Shown: positions 1 through 5,964 of the stretch, piece after piece
How the letters are laid out: each line of letters begins with the position of its first letter
Numbering within the stretch: position 1 is the stretch's first letter
Assembly: GCA_964537875.1 (NCBI GenBank)
Contig: CAZIDN010000137.1
Location: 1 to 5,964 of the forward strand
Direction of reading: 5' to 3'
Length of the DNA: 5,964 nt
Source: JAPKZH01 sp964537875
GTDB taxonomy: Bacteria > Acidobacteriota > Aminicenantia > Aminicenantales > UBA4085
Translations under genes and position numbers: made by a program
The notes under the pieces: generated by a model
Database searches by the model: none
The model's input: the letters and a program-made list of their open reading frames with translations, nothing else
What the model was told of the DNA's origin: nothing

Positions 1-819
1 TCCGATGGCTGAAAACCTTCCCATCTTTCTGACAAGCTCGAGGCCCAGGCCGATTCCAGCTTCCGTCCCGCTCGCCTCGACAACGAGATCGGCGCCGCGG
101 CCTGCCGTCAGGTCCATAATCCGAGAGACGACATCTACTTTCTGGATATTCCAGACATGGTCTATGGCTGGAATCTTCCGGGCCGCGGGCAGTCGGACTT
201 CTTCATCCATGGCGGTGCCAAGCAAAAAGACTATTGATGCGCCGCCGGCTTTGACGGCCATGGCAGCCATGAATCCAATCGGGCCGGGTCCGATCACGGC
301 GACGACATCGGCAGGCTCGACCCGCGCTCTTTCCAGGACGTCGTGGACAACATTGGCCGCAGGCTCGACAAAGACGGCCTCTTCAAAGGCAAGCTGGTCA
401 GGAAGACGATGGAGAAGGGCGGGCTCCGGATACCTCATAAACCTGGCAAAGCAGCCGTCGATTCCCCAGCCCGGAGATCTTTTGGAGGGGCAAAGCTGGC
501 GGTTTCCCGTCCGGCACAGCCAGCATTTCCCGCAGGCCATGGTATGCGGCTCCCCGACGACGCGGTCTCCGGGCTTCCAATCTTCGATGTTTTTCCCGAC
601 TCGGGCGATCACCCCGGCAAATTCATGGCCGAGGATGACCGGCGGCCAGTAGGGAAATTCATCATGATAGATATGGAGGTCCGTGCCGCAAATTCCGGCG
701 GCCTTGACTTCAATCAGGACTTCGTCGCCCGCGATCTCGGGGATGGGAACTTCTTTGAGTTCGATCAATCCTTTTCCCTTGGCGGTTTTGACCAGGGCCG
801 TCATTGTTTTTTCAGGCAT
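1..819 (-). CDS. Zinc-dependent medium-chain alcohol/polyol dehydrogenase (threonine/sorbitol dehydrogenase-like), C-terminus cut by window edge
   Basis: Reading leftward from the ATG at 819, the frame stays open to the window edge and gives 273 residues. The MDR family usually has about 340-350, so roughly the last 70 lie outside. The GroES-like catalytic domain comes first: Cys44 in GICGTD, His65-Glu66 in GHE and Glu152 in VEP are the expected catalytic zinc ligands. Cys96, Cys99, Cys102 and Cys110 form the structural-zinc lobe. The Rossmann domain follows, with GPGPIG at 177-182. Known members oxidise a secondary alcohol of a polyol, sugar acid or hydroxy-amino acid with NAD(P)+; the substrate here cannot be read from sequence. 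At the end of the second Rossmann strand the sequence is LLGTAMDEE, without the acidic residue right after the strand that is usual in NAD-specific sorbitol dehydrogenases, so cofactor preference is open. The start overlaps the upstream deacylase stop by 8 nt (ATGCCTGA), which suggests translational coupling. A GGAG lies 11 nt before the ATG. The family is clear; the exact activity is not. Confidence 0.93.
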   Translation of the reverse strand, partial: MPEKTMTALVKTAKGKGLIELKEVPIPEIAGDEVLIEVKAAGICGTDLHIYHDEFPYWPPVILGHEFAGVIARVGKNIEDWKPGDRVVGEPHTMACGKCWLCRTGNRQLCPSKRSPGWGIDGCFARFMRYPEPALLHRLPDQLAFEEAVFVEPAANVVHDVLERARVEPADVVAVIGPGPIGFMAAMAVKAGGASIVFLLGTAMDEEVRLPAARKIPAIDHVWNIQKVDVVSRIMDLTAGRGADLVVEASGTEAGIGLGLELVRKMGRFSAIG

Positions 820-2050
820 GATACAACCCGCTCCATTTCTCGATGAAAAGAATCAGCGACTCGGCCGCTTTCCGGATGTCCTCCAAGGAGATATACTCAT
901 CCGGGCCGTGGGCCGATGTGATCGTCCCGCCGCCGAAGACCACGGCCGGGATGCCAAGCTGCTCGGTGTATCTCCACGAATCGCAGGAGGCATTCATGAA
1001 TTCGGGCCGGGAGGGGAGTCCGGCATCACGGGCGGCTTCCACCAGCGTCTGGACAAGGGGATGCTGTTCCGGAATGTATGACGGGTCGCTGTTGAGCATG
1101 TTGAACATAATTTCGGCGCGAAACGGGTCCATGGCCTGCCTGAGCTTCTCCTGAATATCTCTGCGTTTAAACGGCGGCAGGAACCCGAAAACGCCTTTTA
1201 AGACGGCTTCAGAGGGCACAGCGGCCGGCCAGTTCCCTGAATGCAGCATGCCGAATGTGCAGGGCATGGGGTCTGGATGAGACGAGATTTCTGCGACGGC
1301 CCGTCTGGAGACGAGAAGAAGCTCTTGGCGGACCTTTTCTATAGCTCCCATCACTCGGACGGATTCTTTGAGGGCGCTGACCGTCGAGCCGGGGCTCCCG
1401 CTGTGTCCGGCTTTTCCCCGCGTTTGGACTTCAAACCAGACGGCGCCGCGGACCAGATAGGCCACCTGAAGATCCGTCGGCTCCAGGACAACGGCTCCCT
1501 CGGCCGTGAGCCCGTCACGGACGATTTTCAGGGTGCCGTTTCCGCCGCATTCCTCCTCGACGACAAAGTCGAAGATCATGTCGCCGCCGGGCTTCAGCTT
1601 TAAGTCGTGGAGGGATTTAAGGACAAGCCAGAGGGTCGCGATCTGGCCTTTTGCGTCGCAGGCGCCACGGCCGAAAATTTTGCCTTCTTTGATTTCGGGC
1701 CGGAATAGATGTCCTTGGCCGGGCCCGGCCGGGACGACATCGAGATGTGTATTGAAGGCCAGGCTTTTCCCCTCGCCCGTTCCTTTTAACCGGCAGCGCA
1801 GATTGGCCGTTCCCTCATAACGAAAATTCTCCAGCCTGAAAGAATAGTCCGGATCCGTCATCATCGAGTCGGGGATGGCTACGAGTGCGGCCTCCTCGAC
1901 AAAGGGTTCGATGCCCGCTTTTAAGAAGCGTCCGATGCCTTGTTCCTGTCCTCGTATCGAGGGAAACTCAATCAGCCGCGCCAGAAGCTCGACGGCCGGT
2001 CCCATATTTTTTTCGACAGTTCCGCAGAGCTCCGGCTTATTCATGGTCAT
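812..2050 (-). CDS. M20-family metallopeptidase/deacylase (ArgE/DapE/CPG2-like)
   Basis: A 412-residue enzyme, the normal length for this cytoplasmic di-zinc family, which hydrolyses N-acyl amino acids, succinyl-diaminopimelate, acyl-ornithine or small peptides. All expected active-site residues are visible: His102 and Asp104 in HLDVVPAG, the bridging Asp132 in GRGACDAKG, the catalytic Glu166 and metal ligand Glu167 in EEECGG, Glu190 in EPTD and His381 in HGPDEY. The inserted lid/dimerisation domain begins near residue 205 and carries the conserved His216 in GHSGSPG. There is no signal peptide. The frame stays open up to a TTG at 2092, but that extension lies in AT-rich, non-conserved DNA. 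I chose the ATG at 2050; the ATG at 2044 is equally possible, and neither has a Shine-Dalgarno. It is the first gene of a leftward pair with the dehydrogenase and is divergent from the aldolase operon. A deacylase beside an aminotransferase and a symporter suggests that an imported acylated amine is unmasked here; this is inference. ArgE or DapE proper cannot be distinguished from sequence alone. Confidence 0.92.
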   Translation of the reverse strand: MTMNKPELCGTVEKNMGPAVELLARLIEFPSIRGQEQGIGRFLKAGIEPFVEEAALVAIPDSMMTDPDYSFRLENFRYEGTANLRCRLKGTGEGKSLAFNTHLDVVPAGPGQGHLFRPEIKEGKIFGRGACDAKGQIATLWLVLKSLHDLKLKPGGDMIFDFVVEEECGGNGTLKIVRDGLTAEGAVVLEPTDLQVAYLVRGAVWFEVQTRGKAGHSGSPGSTVSALKESVRVMGAIEKVRQELLLVSRRAVAEISSHPDPMPCTFGMLHSGNWPAAVPSEAVLKGVFGFLPPFKRRDIQEKLRQAMDPFRAEIMFNMLNSDPSYIPEQHPLVQTLVEAARDAGLPSRPEFMNASCDSWRYTEQLGIPAVVFGGGTITSAHGPDEYISLEDIRKAAESLILFIEKWSGLYHA

Positions 2051-2129
2051 CAAATTTGATATTGGAAATAATATATGATACATAACATCCAAGCAAAGAA
2101 ATTGTCAATGAATAAAGGTTGGTTCCCCC
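2051..2129. promoter_or_regulatory. AT-rich divergent intergenic control region
   Basis: This 79-bp spacer between divergent start codons is the only strongly AT-rich stretch in an otherwise GC-rich window, so it should hold promoters for both directions. For the leftward pair the best candidate is TTGCTT (2096 to 2091) with a 17-nt gap to TATTAT (2073 to 2068). It would put transcription start about 10-17 nt before the deacylase ATG, which fits the lack of a Shine-Dalgarno there. A consensus TTGACA also lies on the minus strand (2108 to 2103), but no good -10 follows at 16-18 nt. For the rightward operon, TTGATA (2056-2061) and TATGAT (2074-2079) are each good hexamers but only 12 nt apart. 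TATGATACATA (2074-2084) is a short inverted repeat with a 3-nt centre, too weak to call an operator. AAAGG at 2114-2118, 11 nt before the aldolase ATG, is a plausible but distant ribosome site. Confidence 0.5.
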
Positions 2130-2771
2130 ATGACAAGAGATGAAGTTTTGAAATTCATTCTCGAGGCCAAGGTTATTGCCGTCATCCGCATGTCAGATAC
2201 GGACAAGCTTTTTAAAGTCACCGAAGCCATCAGGCTGGGCGGAGTGAAGGCTATCGAAATCACGATGACTGTTCCCGACGCCCTCGATGTCATCCGGACC
2301 ATGGCCCAGAAAAAAGCGCCGGATGTTCTCATCGGGGCGGGCACCGTGCTCAATGCCGAGACCGCCGTCGCCGCGGTCCGGGCGGGAGCGGACTTCTTAG
2401 TCTCACCGATCACGAATTTCGACATGATCAAGGGCTGCCGCAAGCTTGATAAATTTGTTGCGCCCGGGGCCCTGACGCCGACTGAGATCGTGGCCGCCTG
2501 GGAGAGCGGCGCGGACGTCGTAAAAGTGTTCCCGGCGACCTCCGTCGGGCCAAAATATTTTAAGGACCTCAAGGGTCCGCTCCCCCAAATCCGCTTGATG
2601 CCGACGGGCGGTGTCAGCATCGAGAATGCCAAGGATTTTCTCGACAGCGGTGCCTGCTGTGTGGCCATCGGCACCGCCCTCCTGGACAAAAAAGCCATCG
2701 CTGAGAACAACTGGAGCGTCCTGACCCAAAAGGCCAGGCAGCTCGTCGAATCCTTGACAGTCAGACCCTAG
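2130..2771 (+). CDS. eda: KDPG/KHG aldolase family protein (2-keto-3-deoxy-6-phosphogluconate / 4-hydroxy-2-oxoglutarate aldolase type)
   Basis: This is a 213-residue, single-domain class I aldolase, the same length as E. coli Eda. Such enzymes form a Schiff base between a lysine and the keto group of a 2-oxo acid and release pyruvate plus an aldehyde (glyceraldehyde 3-phosphate or glyoxylate). Visible (beta/alpha)8 landmarks are Glu43 in IEITMT (general acid/base), GAGTV at 69-73, Pro93 in LVSP, the Schiff-base Lys132 in VKVFPA, and PTGGV at 158-162, which in the family binds the phosphate or distal group. Position 47, where Eda has an arginine (Arg49, assigned to substrate carboxylate binding), is threonine, so the true substrate may not be KDPG. 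It is the first gene of the rightward operon; its stop is 9 nt before the aminotransferase start, so the two are almost certainly co-transcribed. No dehydratase (Edd) or kinase of an Entner-Doudoroff route is in the window. The symbol names the family, not a proven activity. Confidence 0.93.
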   Translation: MTRDEVLKFILEAKVIAVIRMSDTDKLFKVTEAIRLGGVKAIEITMTVPDALDVIRTMAQKKAPDVLIGAGTVLNAETAVAAVRAGADFLVSPITNFDMIKGCRKLDKFVAPGALTPTEIVAAWESGADVVKVFPATSVGPKYFKDLKGPLPQIRLMPTGGVSIENAKDFLDSGACCVAIGTALLDKKAIAENNWSVLTQKARQLVESLTVRP

Positions 2772-2780
2772 GCAAACCCG

Positions 2781-4073
2781 ATGAATAATCCAGGCCTTCA
2801 AACTCAAGCCTTTTTGGAGATTTCTCAGAAATATGAGCCGGCCTGCATGAATTGGCAGGCGCCTGTCGTCTGGGATCATGCTCAGGGAGCGGAGATTTGG
2901 GATGTGGACGGCCGTCACTATATCGACTGGACGTCCGGGGTGCTCGTGGCCAATGTCGGGCATGCCCATCCGGACTTGGCCGAAGCCGTCTCCCGCCAGG
3001 CTCGGCGTCTCCTCAACACGTTTGACTTCCCGACTCCGGAGCGGCTGCATCTGGCCCGCAAGGTCATCGAGACGACGCCGCCGCATCTCGACAAGGTCTT
3101 TTTTGTCACGACGGGCGCAGAGGCCATGGATGCGGCGATGCGCATGGCCAAACGGGCGACAGGCAAGTATGAGATCCTGGCTTTCTGGGGCGGGTTTCAC
3201 GGCCGCTCGTTCGGGCCGATGAGCTTGACCGGGCTGCCGAAGATCAAGAAAAATTTCGGGCCTCTCCTTCCGGGGACAATCCTCGCTCCGTACCCGTACT
3301 GCTATAGATGCCCGTTTGGAAAAATTCATCCCGAATGCAAGTTTTTTTGTTTGGACTTCATGGACCGTGTGGTCGAAACAGAATCGACGGGGAACCTTGC
3401 CGCGCTGGCCGTCGAACCCTACCAGGGGACATCCGGCTTTGTCTTCCCGCCTTCCGGATATTTAAAGAAGCTCGAGGTCTGGGCCCGGAAGCGCGGGATT
3501 ATCTTTATTTTGGATGAGGTGCAGTCCTCATTCGGGAGGACGGGGAAGATGTGGGCGCTGGAGCACGAAGGGCTCGAGCCTGACATCCTGGTCCTCGGCA
3601 AGGGAATCGGAAGCGGCATGCCCATTTCAGCGGTCGTGGCCCGCGGAGAGATTCTCTCGGCGCTGGAGAGGGGAGAGATGTCTTCGACCACGGGAGGCAA
3701 TCCATTGAGCTGTGCGGCCTCGTTGGCCGTTTTTGAGATCATCGAAAAAGAGAAACTCGTCGAGAAGGCTGCTTCGAACGGCGCCTATCTGAAAGAAAAG
3801 CTGCTCGAGCTCAAAGATAAGCATAAGATGATCGGCGACGTGCGCGGGATGGGCCTGGTCTATGGAATCGAATACGTCAAGGACCGGACAAGCAAAGAGC
3901 CGGCGCCCGACCTGGTCCGGGAGATCGTCCTCAAGTGCGTCGAGAATGGGCTTATGGTGGGAAAATTGGGTATCCATGGAAACGTCATGCGCGTGGCGCC
4001 TCCTCTGGTGATAACTCCGGAGCTCGTCGATGAGTCTGTCGCCATCCTGGGCAGGGTTCTCTCTAAAATCTAA
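2781..4073 (+). CDS. Class III PLP-dependent aminotransferase (4-aminobutyrate aminotransferase/dialkylglycine decarboxylase-like)
   Basis: The product is 430 residues, the usual length for fold-type I, class III enzymes, which move an amino group (often a terminal one) to 2-oxoglutarate or pyruvate. The PLP site is complete: the phosphate-binding loop TTGAE (110-114), the aromatic stacking region FHGR (139-142), Asp245 and Gln248 in LDEVQS, the Schiff-base Lys274 in LGKGIGSGMP and the partner-subunit TTGGN (303-307). Residues matching the E. coli GabT set Arg141, Glu211 and Arg398 appear as Arg142, Glu212 and Arg404, supporting a glutamate-type amino acceptor/donor. Unusual is a cysteine-rich insert at 174-190 (Cys174, Cys177, Cys186, Cys190). 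The start ATG follows the aldolase stop by 9 nt, with only a weak AGG at 2770-2772 before it; conserved sequence begins near residue 18, so the start is reasonable. Epimerases/racemases and decarboxylases of the same fold are alternatives. The close link to the aldolase suggests that it makes or uses the oxo acid that the aldolase cleaves. Confidence 0.94.
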   Translation: MNNPGLQTQAFLEISQKYEPACMNWQAPVVWDHAQGAEIWDVDGRHYIDWTSGVLVANVGHAHPDLAEAVSRQARRLLNTFDFPTPERLHLARKVIETTPPHLDKVFFVTTGAEAMDAAMRMAKRATGKYEILAFWGGFHGRSFGPMSLTGLPKIKKNFGPLLPGTILAPYPYCYRCPFGKIHPECKFFCLDFMDRVVETESTGNLAALAVEPYQGTSGFVFPPSGYLKKLEVWARKRGIIFILDEVQSSFGRTGKMWALEHEGLEPDILVLGKGIGSGMPISAVVARGEILSALERGEMSSTTGGNPLSCAASLAVFEIIEKEKLVEKAASNGAYLKEKLLELKDKHKMIGDVRGMGLVYGIEYVKDRTSKEPAPDLVREIVLKCVENGLMVGKLGIHGNVMRVAPPLVITPELVDESVAILGRVLSKI

Positions 4074-4106
4074 GCCTCTTCGCTTATGTCGTCAAAATTT
4101 TTTTCG

Positions 4107-4111
4107 AGGAG
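4107..4111 (+). promoter_or_regulatory. Shine-Dalgarno that fixes the symporter start
   Basis: AGGAG lies 7 nt before the ATG at 4119, the best ribosome binding site in the window. An in-frame ATG at 4086 would add 11 residues but has no such site, and the added residues are not typical of the family. The start at 4119 is therefore preferred. Confidence 0.8.
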
Positions 4112-4118
4112 CCTGGCG

Positions 4119-5876
4119 ATGCCTCAACCGCAAACGATCCAGCTTCCAGATTATCTTATCCTCCTCTCCTATTTTTTAATTGTCGTCGCCGTCGGGTTTT
4201 ATTTCGCCCGATACATCCGGCAGTCCAAGGATTATTTTGCCGCGGGGAACATCATGCCCTGGTGGCTGGCCGGCACGTCCTTTTACAAGGCATCGTTCAG
4301 CGCCTTGCTGTTCGTCATCTACAATGAGATCGCCTACAAGTACGGCATCGTGGCCATCATCATCCTCTGGATTTCGCCCGTTTGTATTCTTCTCGGCGGG
4401 TATTTCACAGCCCGCCGATGGCGGCGGGCAAGAGTCATCACGCCCCTCGGCTTTATGGAGCGGCGTTACAACAGATTGGTCCACCAGGTTTTTGTCTGGA
4501 CAGGGCTGCCGCTCCGGATGTTCGACAACGGCCTGAAAATTCTGTCGACCTCGATCATCTTTGCCGTCGCTCTACGAGGCCTGGGAATGACGATCGTGGG
4601 ATTCATGGCCATCATCGGCCTGATCATGATCCTTTATTCGTTCATGGGCGGGCAGATGACGGTGATGATCACGGACTTCGTCAACGTGTCTATCTTGGCG
4701 GTTGCGGTCATCACTCTTTTTATCTTGACGCTGGGCAAGGTCGGCAATATCGGAGAATTTATTCGAACGCTTCCTCCCGGATTCATGAACCCCGCCCCGG
4801 AGCCCTACGGCTGGAGCTATCTGGTCTTCACGGTCTTCCTCATCAACATCCTCACCTACAACGCCAGTTGGGCCCTGGTCCAGAAGTTCAATACCTTGAA
4901 GAGCGAGAAAGAGATCAAGAAAATGCTGTGGTGGATCGCCTTCCTGATGTTTGTTATGCCGCCGATCTTCTTTTTCCCGGGGATGGCCGCTCGCGTCCTT
5001 TTGCCCAAAATCGATAACGCCAGGGAAGTTTATGCCCTCATCAGCATGAAGGTGCTGCCCGTGGGACTCATGGGCTTCATCCTGTCGTCCGTCATCAGCT
5101 CGACGATGTCCACGCTGGGGTCGGAATTCAACACTCTGTCCGGAGTCCTGACCCGCGACTTCTATAAAAGAAAGATCAAGCCCGGCCTTTCTGAGAAACA
5201 GGAAATTTTCACGGGAAGGATTTTCACCGTCCTGATCGGCATGGTGACGGTTGTCCTGGCCGTCCTGTTCAATGCGCTGAAAGAATTCAACATGATGGAT
5301 ATCATGTTCCGTATTTTCAGCGCCTTTGCCCCGGCCATTATGATCCCGCTCGTCTTCGGCCTGCTCTTCAAGAGGTATAACGCCCGCGGGACGATGTGGG
5401 GGTTGATCGCGGGTTCGATGACGGGCATGGTCCTTGTCCTCGCCAATTTCTTTTTGGTCCAGATGTATGCCGCGCAGATGAAAGCCAATCCCACCTTGGA
5501 ATTCTGGCTCCGGAGCGGCTGGAATTCGGCGACGACTGTCCTGAGCATAGCCGCCACGATCCTCGGCATGTGGCTGGGAACCATCGCCAAGCCGACGCCC
5601 CAAGAGGAGCGGCATCGTGTCGCCGATTTTTTCGGGGACCTTGCCAAGCCGTTTCTCTACCAAGAAAAAACGGAAAAACCGCTTTCTCCGTTCAAGATCA
5701 TCGGCTTCATGCTCGTCGCCCTCGGCCTGTGCATGGTCGCCATTTCCATCCTGGTTCTCGTATATTACAAGGACCGCAGCGCCTTCAAGGTGGATTTGAT
5801 CGTCGCCTTGACGATAGCCGGGATGGGAGTCCTGATGAGGTTTGGGAAAAAGTCAAAGAAAGCGCAATTGCCCTAG
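4119..5876 (+). CDS. Sodium:solute symporter (SSS family, SLC5-like)
   Basis: From the ATG at 4119 the protein has 585 residues, somewhat longer than PutP- or SGLT-type bacterial members. It is an inner-membrane Na+-coupled importer with about 15 hydrophobic segments, roughly at 12-30, 50-70, 76-97, 120-152, 157-180, 181-206, 234-257, 269-295, 310-342, 368-387, 396-417, 424-449, 468-489, 525-550 and 558-575. The first cytoplasmic loop has the family pattern SKDYFAAG...WWLAG with FSA in the next helix. The helix at 310-342 contains SSVISSTMST (323-332), matching the serine-rich stretch that holds the Na2 sodium site in vSGLT, followed by the conserved FNTLSGVLTRDFY. The C-terminus is basic (GKKSKKAQLP). 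The gene sits 45 nt after the aminotransferase with no terminator between, so it is the last gene of the rightward operon and probably imports the substrate of the locus. The substrate (amino acid, sugar or organic acid) cannot be read from the sequence. Confidence 0.95.
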   Translation: MPQPQTIQLPDYLILLSYFLIVVAVGFYFARYIRQSKDYFAAGNIMPWWLAGTSFYKASFSALLFVIYNEIAYKYGIVAIIILWISPVCILLGGYFTARRWRRARVITPLGFMERRYNRLVHQVFVWTGLPLRMFDNGLKILSTSIIFAVALRGLGMTIVGFMAIIGLIMILYSFMGGQMTVMITDFVNVSILAVAVITLFILTLGKVGNIGEFIRTLPPGFMNPAPEPYGWSYLVFTVFLINILTYNASWALVQKFNTLKSEKEIKKMLWWIAFLMFVMPPIFFFPGMAARVLLPKIDNAREVYALISMKVLPVGLMGFILSSVISSTMSTLGSEFNTLSGVLTRDFYKRKIKPGLSEKQEIFTGRIFTVLIGMVTVVLAVLFNALKEFNMMDIMFRIFSAFAPAIMIPLVFGLLFKRYNARGTMWGLIAGSMTGMVLVLANFFLVQMYAAQMKANPTLEFWLRSGWNSATTVLSIAATILGMWLGTIAKPTPQEERHRVADFFGDLAKPFLYQEKTEKPLSPFKIIGFMLVALGLCMVAISILVLVYYKDRSAFKVDLIVALTIAGMGVLMRFGKKSKKAQLP

Positions 5877-5887
5877 CCCGTCAATTT

Positions 5888-5922
5888 GGAGGGGAAGACC
5901 CCTTCCAGTCACTCTTGGAAGG
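5888..5922 (+). repeat. Two overlapping small hairpins sharing arms with the following stem-loop
   Basis: GGAGGGG (5888-5894) pairs with CCCCTTC (5899-5905) around the loop AAGA, with one G-T wobble. CCTTCCA (5901-5907) pairs perfectly with TGGAAGG (5916-5922) around an 8-nt loop. The same CCTTCCA recurs at 5942-5948 as the right arm of the next hairpin, so the structures exclude one another. This is seen directly; whether it regulates anything is unknown. Confidence 0.6.
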
Positions 5923-5948
5923 AAACCCTTGCCTAGGGTTTCCTTCCA
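5916..5948. terminator. Strong perfect stem-loop after the symporter gene, probable transcript end
   Basis: TGGAAGGAAACCCT (5916-5929) and AGGGTTTCCTTCCA (5935-5948) form a perfect 14-bp stem with the 5-nt loop TGCCT, starting 39 nt after the symporter stop codon. The position and strength suggest an operon end or an mRNA 3'-stabilising structure. No run of T follows on either strand, so it is not a classical intrinsic terminator. A dispersed palindromic repeat or a protein-binding dyad is an alternative. Confidence 0.5.
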
Positions 5949-5964
5949 TGTATGAAAGCGCGGC

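Noticed and set aside
5..652. 215-codon plus-strand open frame at the left edge
   Set aside because: It is antisense to the dehydrogenase, whose zinc and Rossmann motifs are unmistakable; the plus-strand product is low-complexity Ser/Thr/Arg-rich.
2051..2092. N-terminal extension of the deacylase to the TTG at 2092
   Set aside because: The extra residues are encoded by AT-rich spacer DNA, are not like the family, and would consume the likely promoter.
2108..2143. 11-codon upstream open frame (ATG at 2108) overlapping the aldolase start, a possible leader peptide
   Set aside because: It has no ribosome site and no run of regulatory codons, and it contains the proposed aldolase Shine-Dalgarno; most likely chance.
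2403..3329. 308-codon open frame on the minus strand across the aldolase and aminotransferase
   Set aside because: It spans two well-supported genes on the other strand and has no recognisable motif; a GC-rich shadow frame.
3300..3350. Cysteine pair as the [2Fe-2S] site of animal GABA aminotransferase
   Set aside because: The pair lies about 100 residues before the PLP lysine, whereas the animal cluster cysteines lie nearly 200 before it, so the positions are not equivalent.
4074..4118. Run of seven T (4098-4104) between aminotransferase and symporter as a terminator
   Set aside because: No stem-loop precedes it, and the symporter follows directly with its own strong ribosome site, so read-through is expected.
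4572..5663. Long open frame on the minus strand opposite the symporter (363 codons)
   Set aside because: Its product is rich in His, Asp, Arg and Gln without any domain pattern, typical of a frame antisense to a membrane protein gene. The plus-strand symporter explains the DNA.

Overview
The window is compact, GC-rich bacterial DNA with five protein genes and very little spacer. Nothing in it fixes the taxon. The coding style, short gaps and gene content (Na+-coupled symporter, metallopeptidase-type deacylase, class III aminotransferase, KDPG/KHG-type aldolase) fit an uncultured, heterotrophic Gram-negative-like bacterium, perhaps of the Acidobacteriota/Aminicenantes type. That placement is only an impression from protein style. 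No tRNA, rRNA, CRISPR array, insertion sequence or phage gene was seen.

Layout. A leftward pair fills positions 1-2050: an M20-family zinc deacylase/peptidase (2050 to 812), then a zinc-dependent medium-chain dehydrogenase (819 to beyond the left edge). The two overlap by 8 nt. An AT-rich spacer of about 80 bp (2051-2129) separates them from a rightward trio: a KDPG/KHG aldolase-family gene (2130-2771), a class III PLP aminotransferase (2781-4073, 9 nt later) and a sodium:solute symporter (4119-5876, 45 nt later, with a clear Shine-Dalgarno). The last 88 bases carry a 14-bp perfect hairpin and two smaller hairpins that share its arm sequences. This is a probable transcript end, although it has no U-tract.

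How the genes may work together. The divergent arrangement around one small control region, together with the complementary activities, suggests a single catabolic locus. The symporter would import a small organic solute, probably an acylated amino acid or amino-sugar-like compound. The M20 enzyme would remove an acyl group or split an amide. The dehydrogenase and aminotransferase would convert hydroxyl and amino groups to carbonyls. The aldolase would cleave the resulting 2-oxo (4-hydroxy or 3-deoxy) acid to pyruvate plus an aldehyde. The order of steps and the substrate are inference, and no named pathway known to me has exactly this set. The points most worth following up are the unassigned pathway, a loss of the usual active-site arginine in the aldolase, a four-cysteine cluster in the aminotransferase, and the nested hairpins at the right end.
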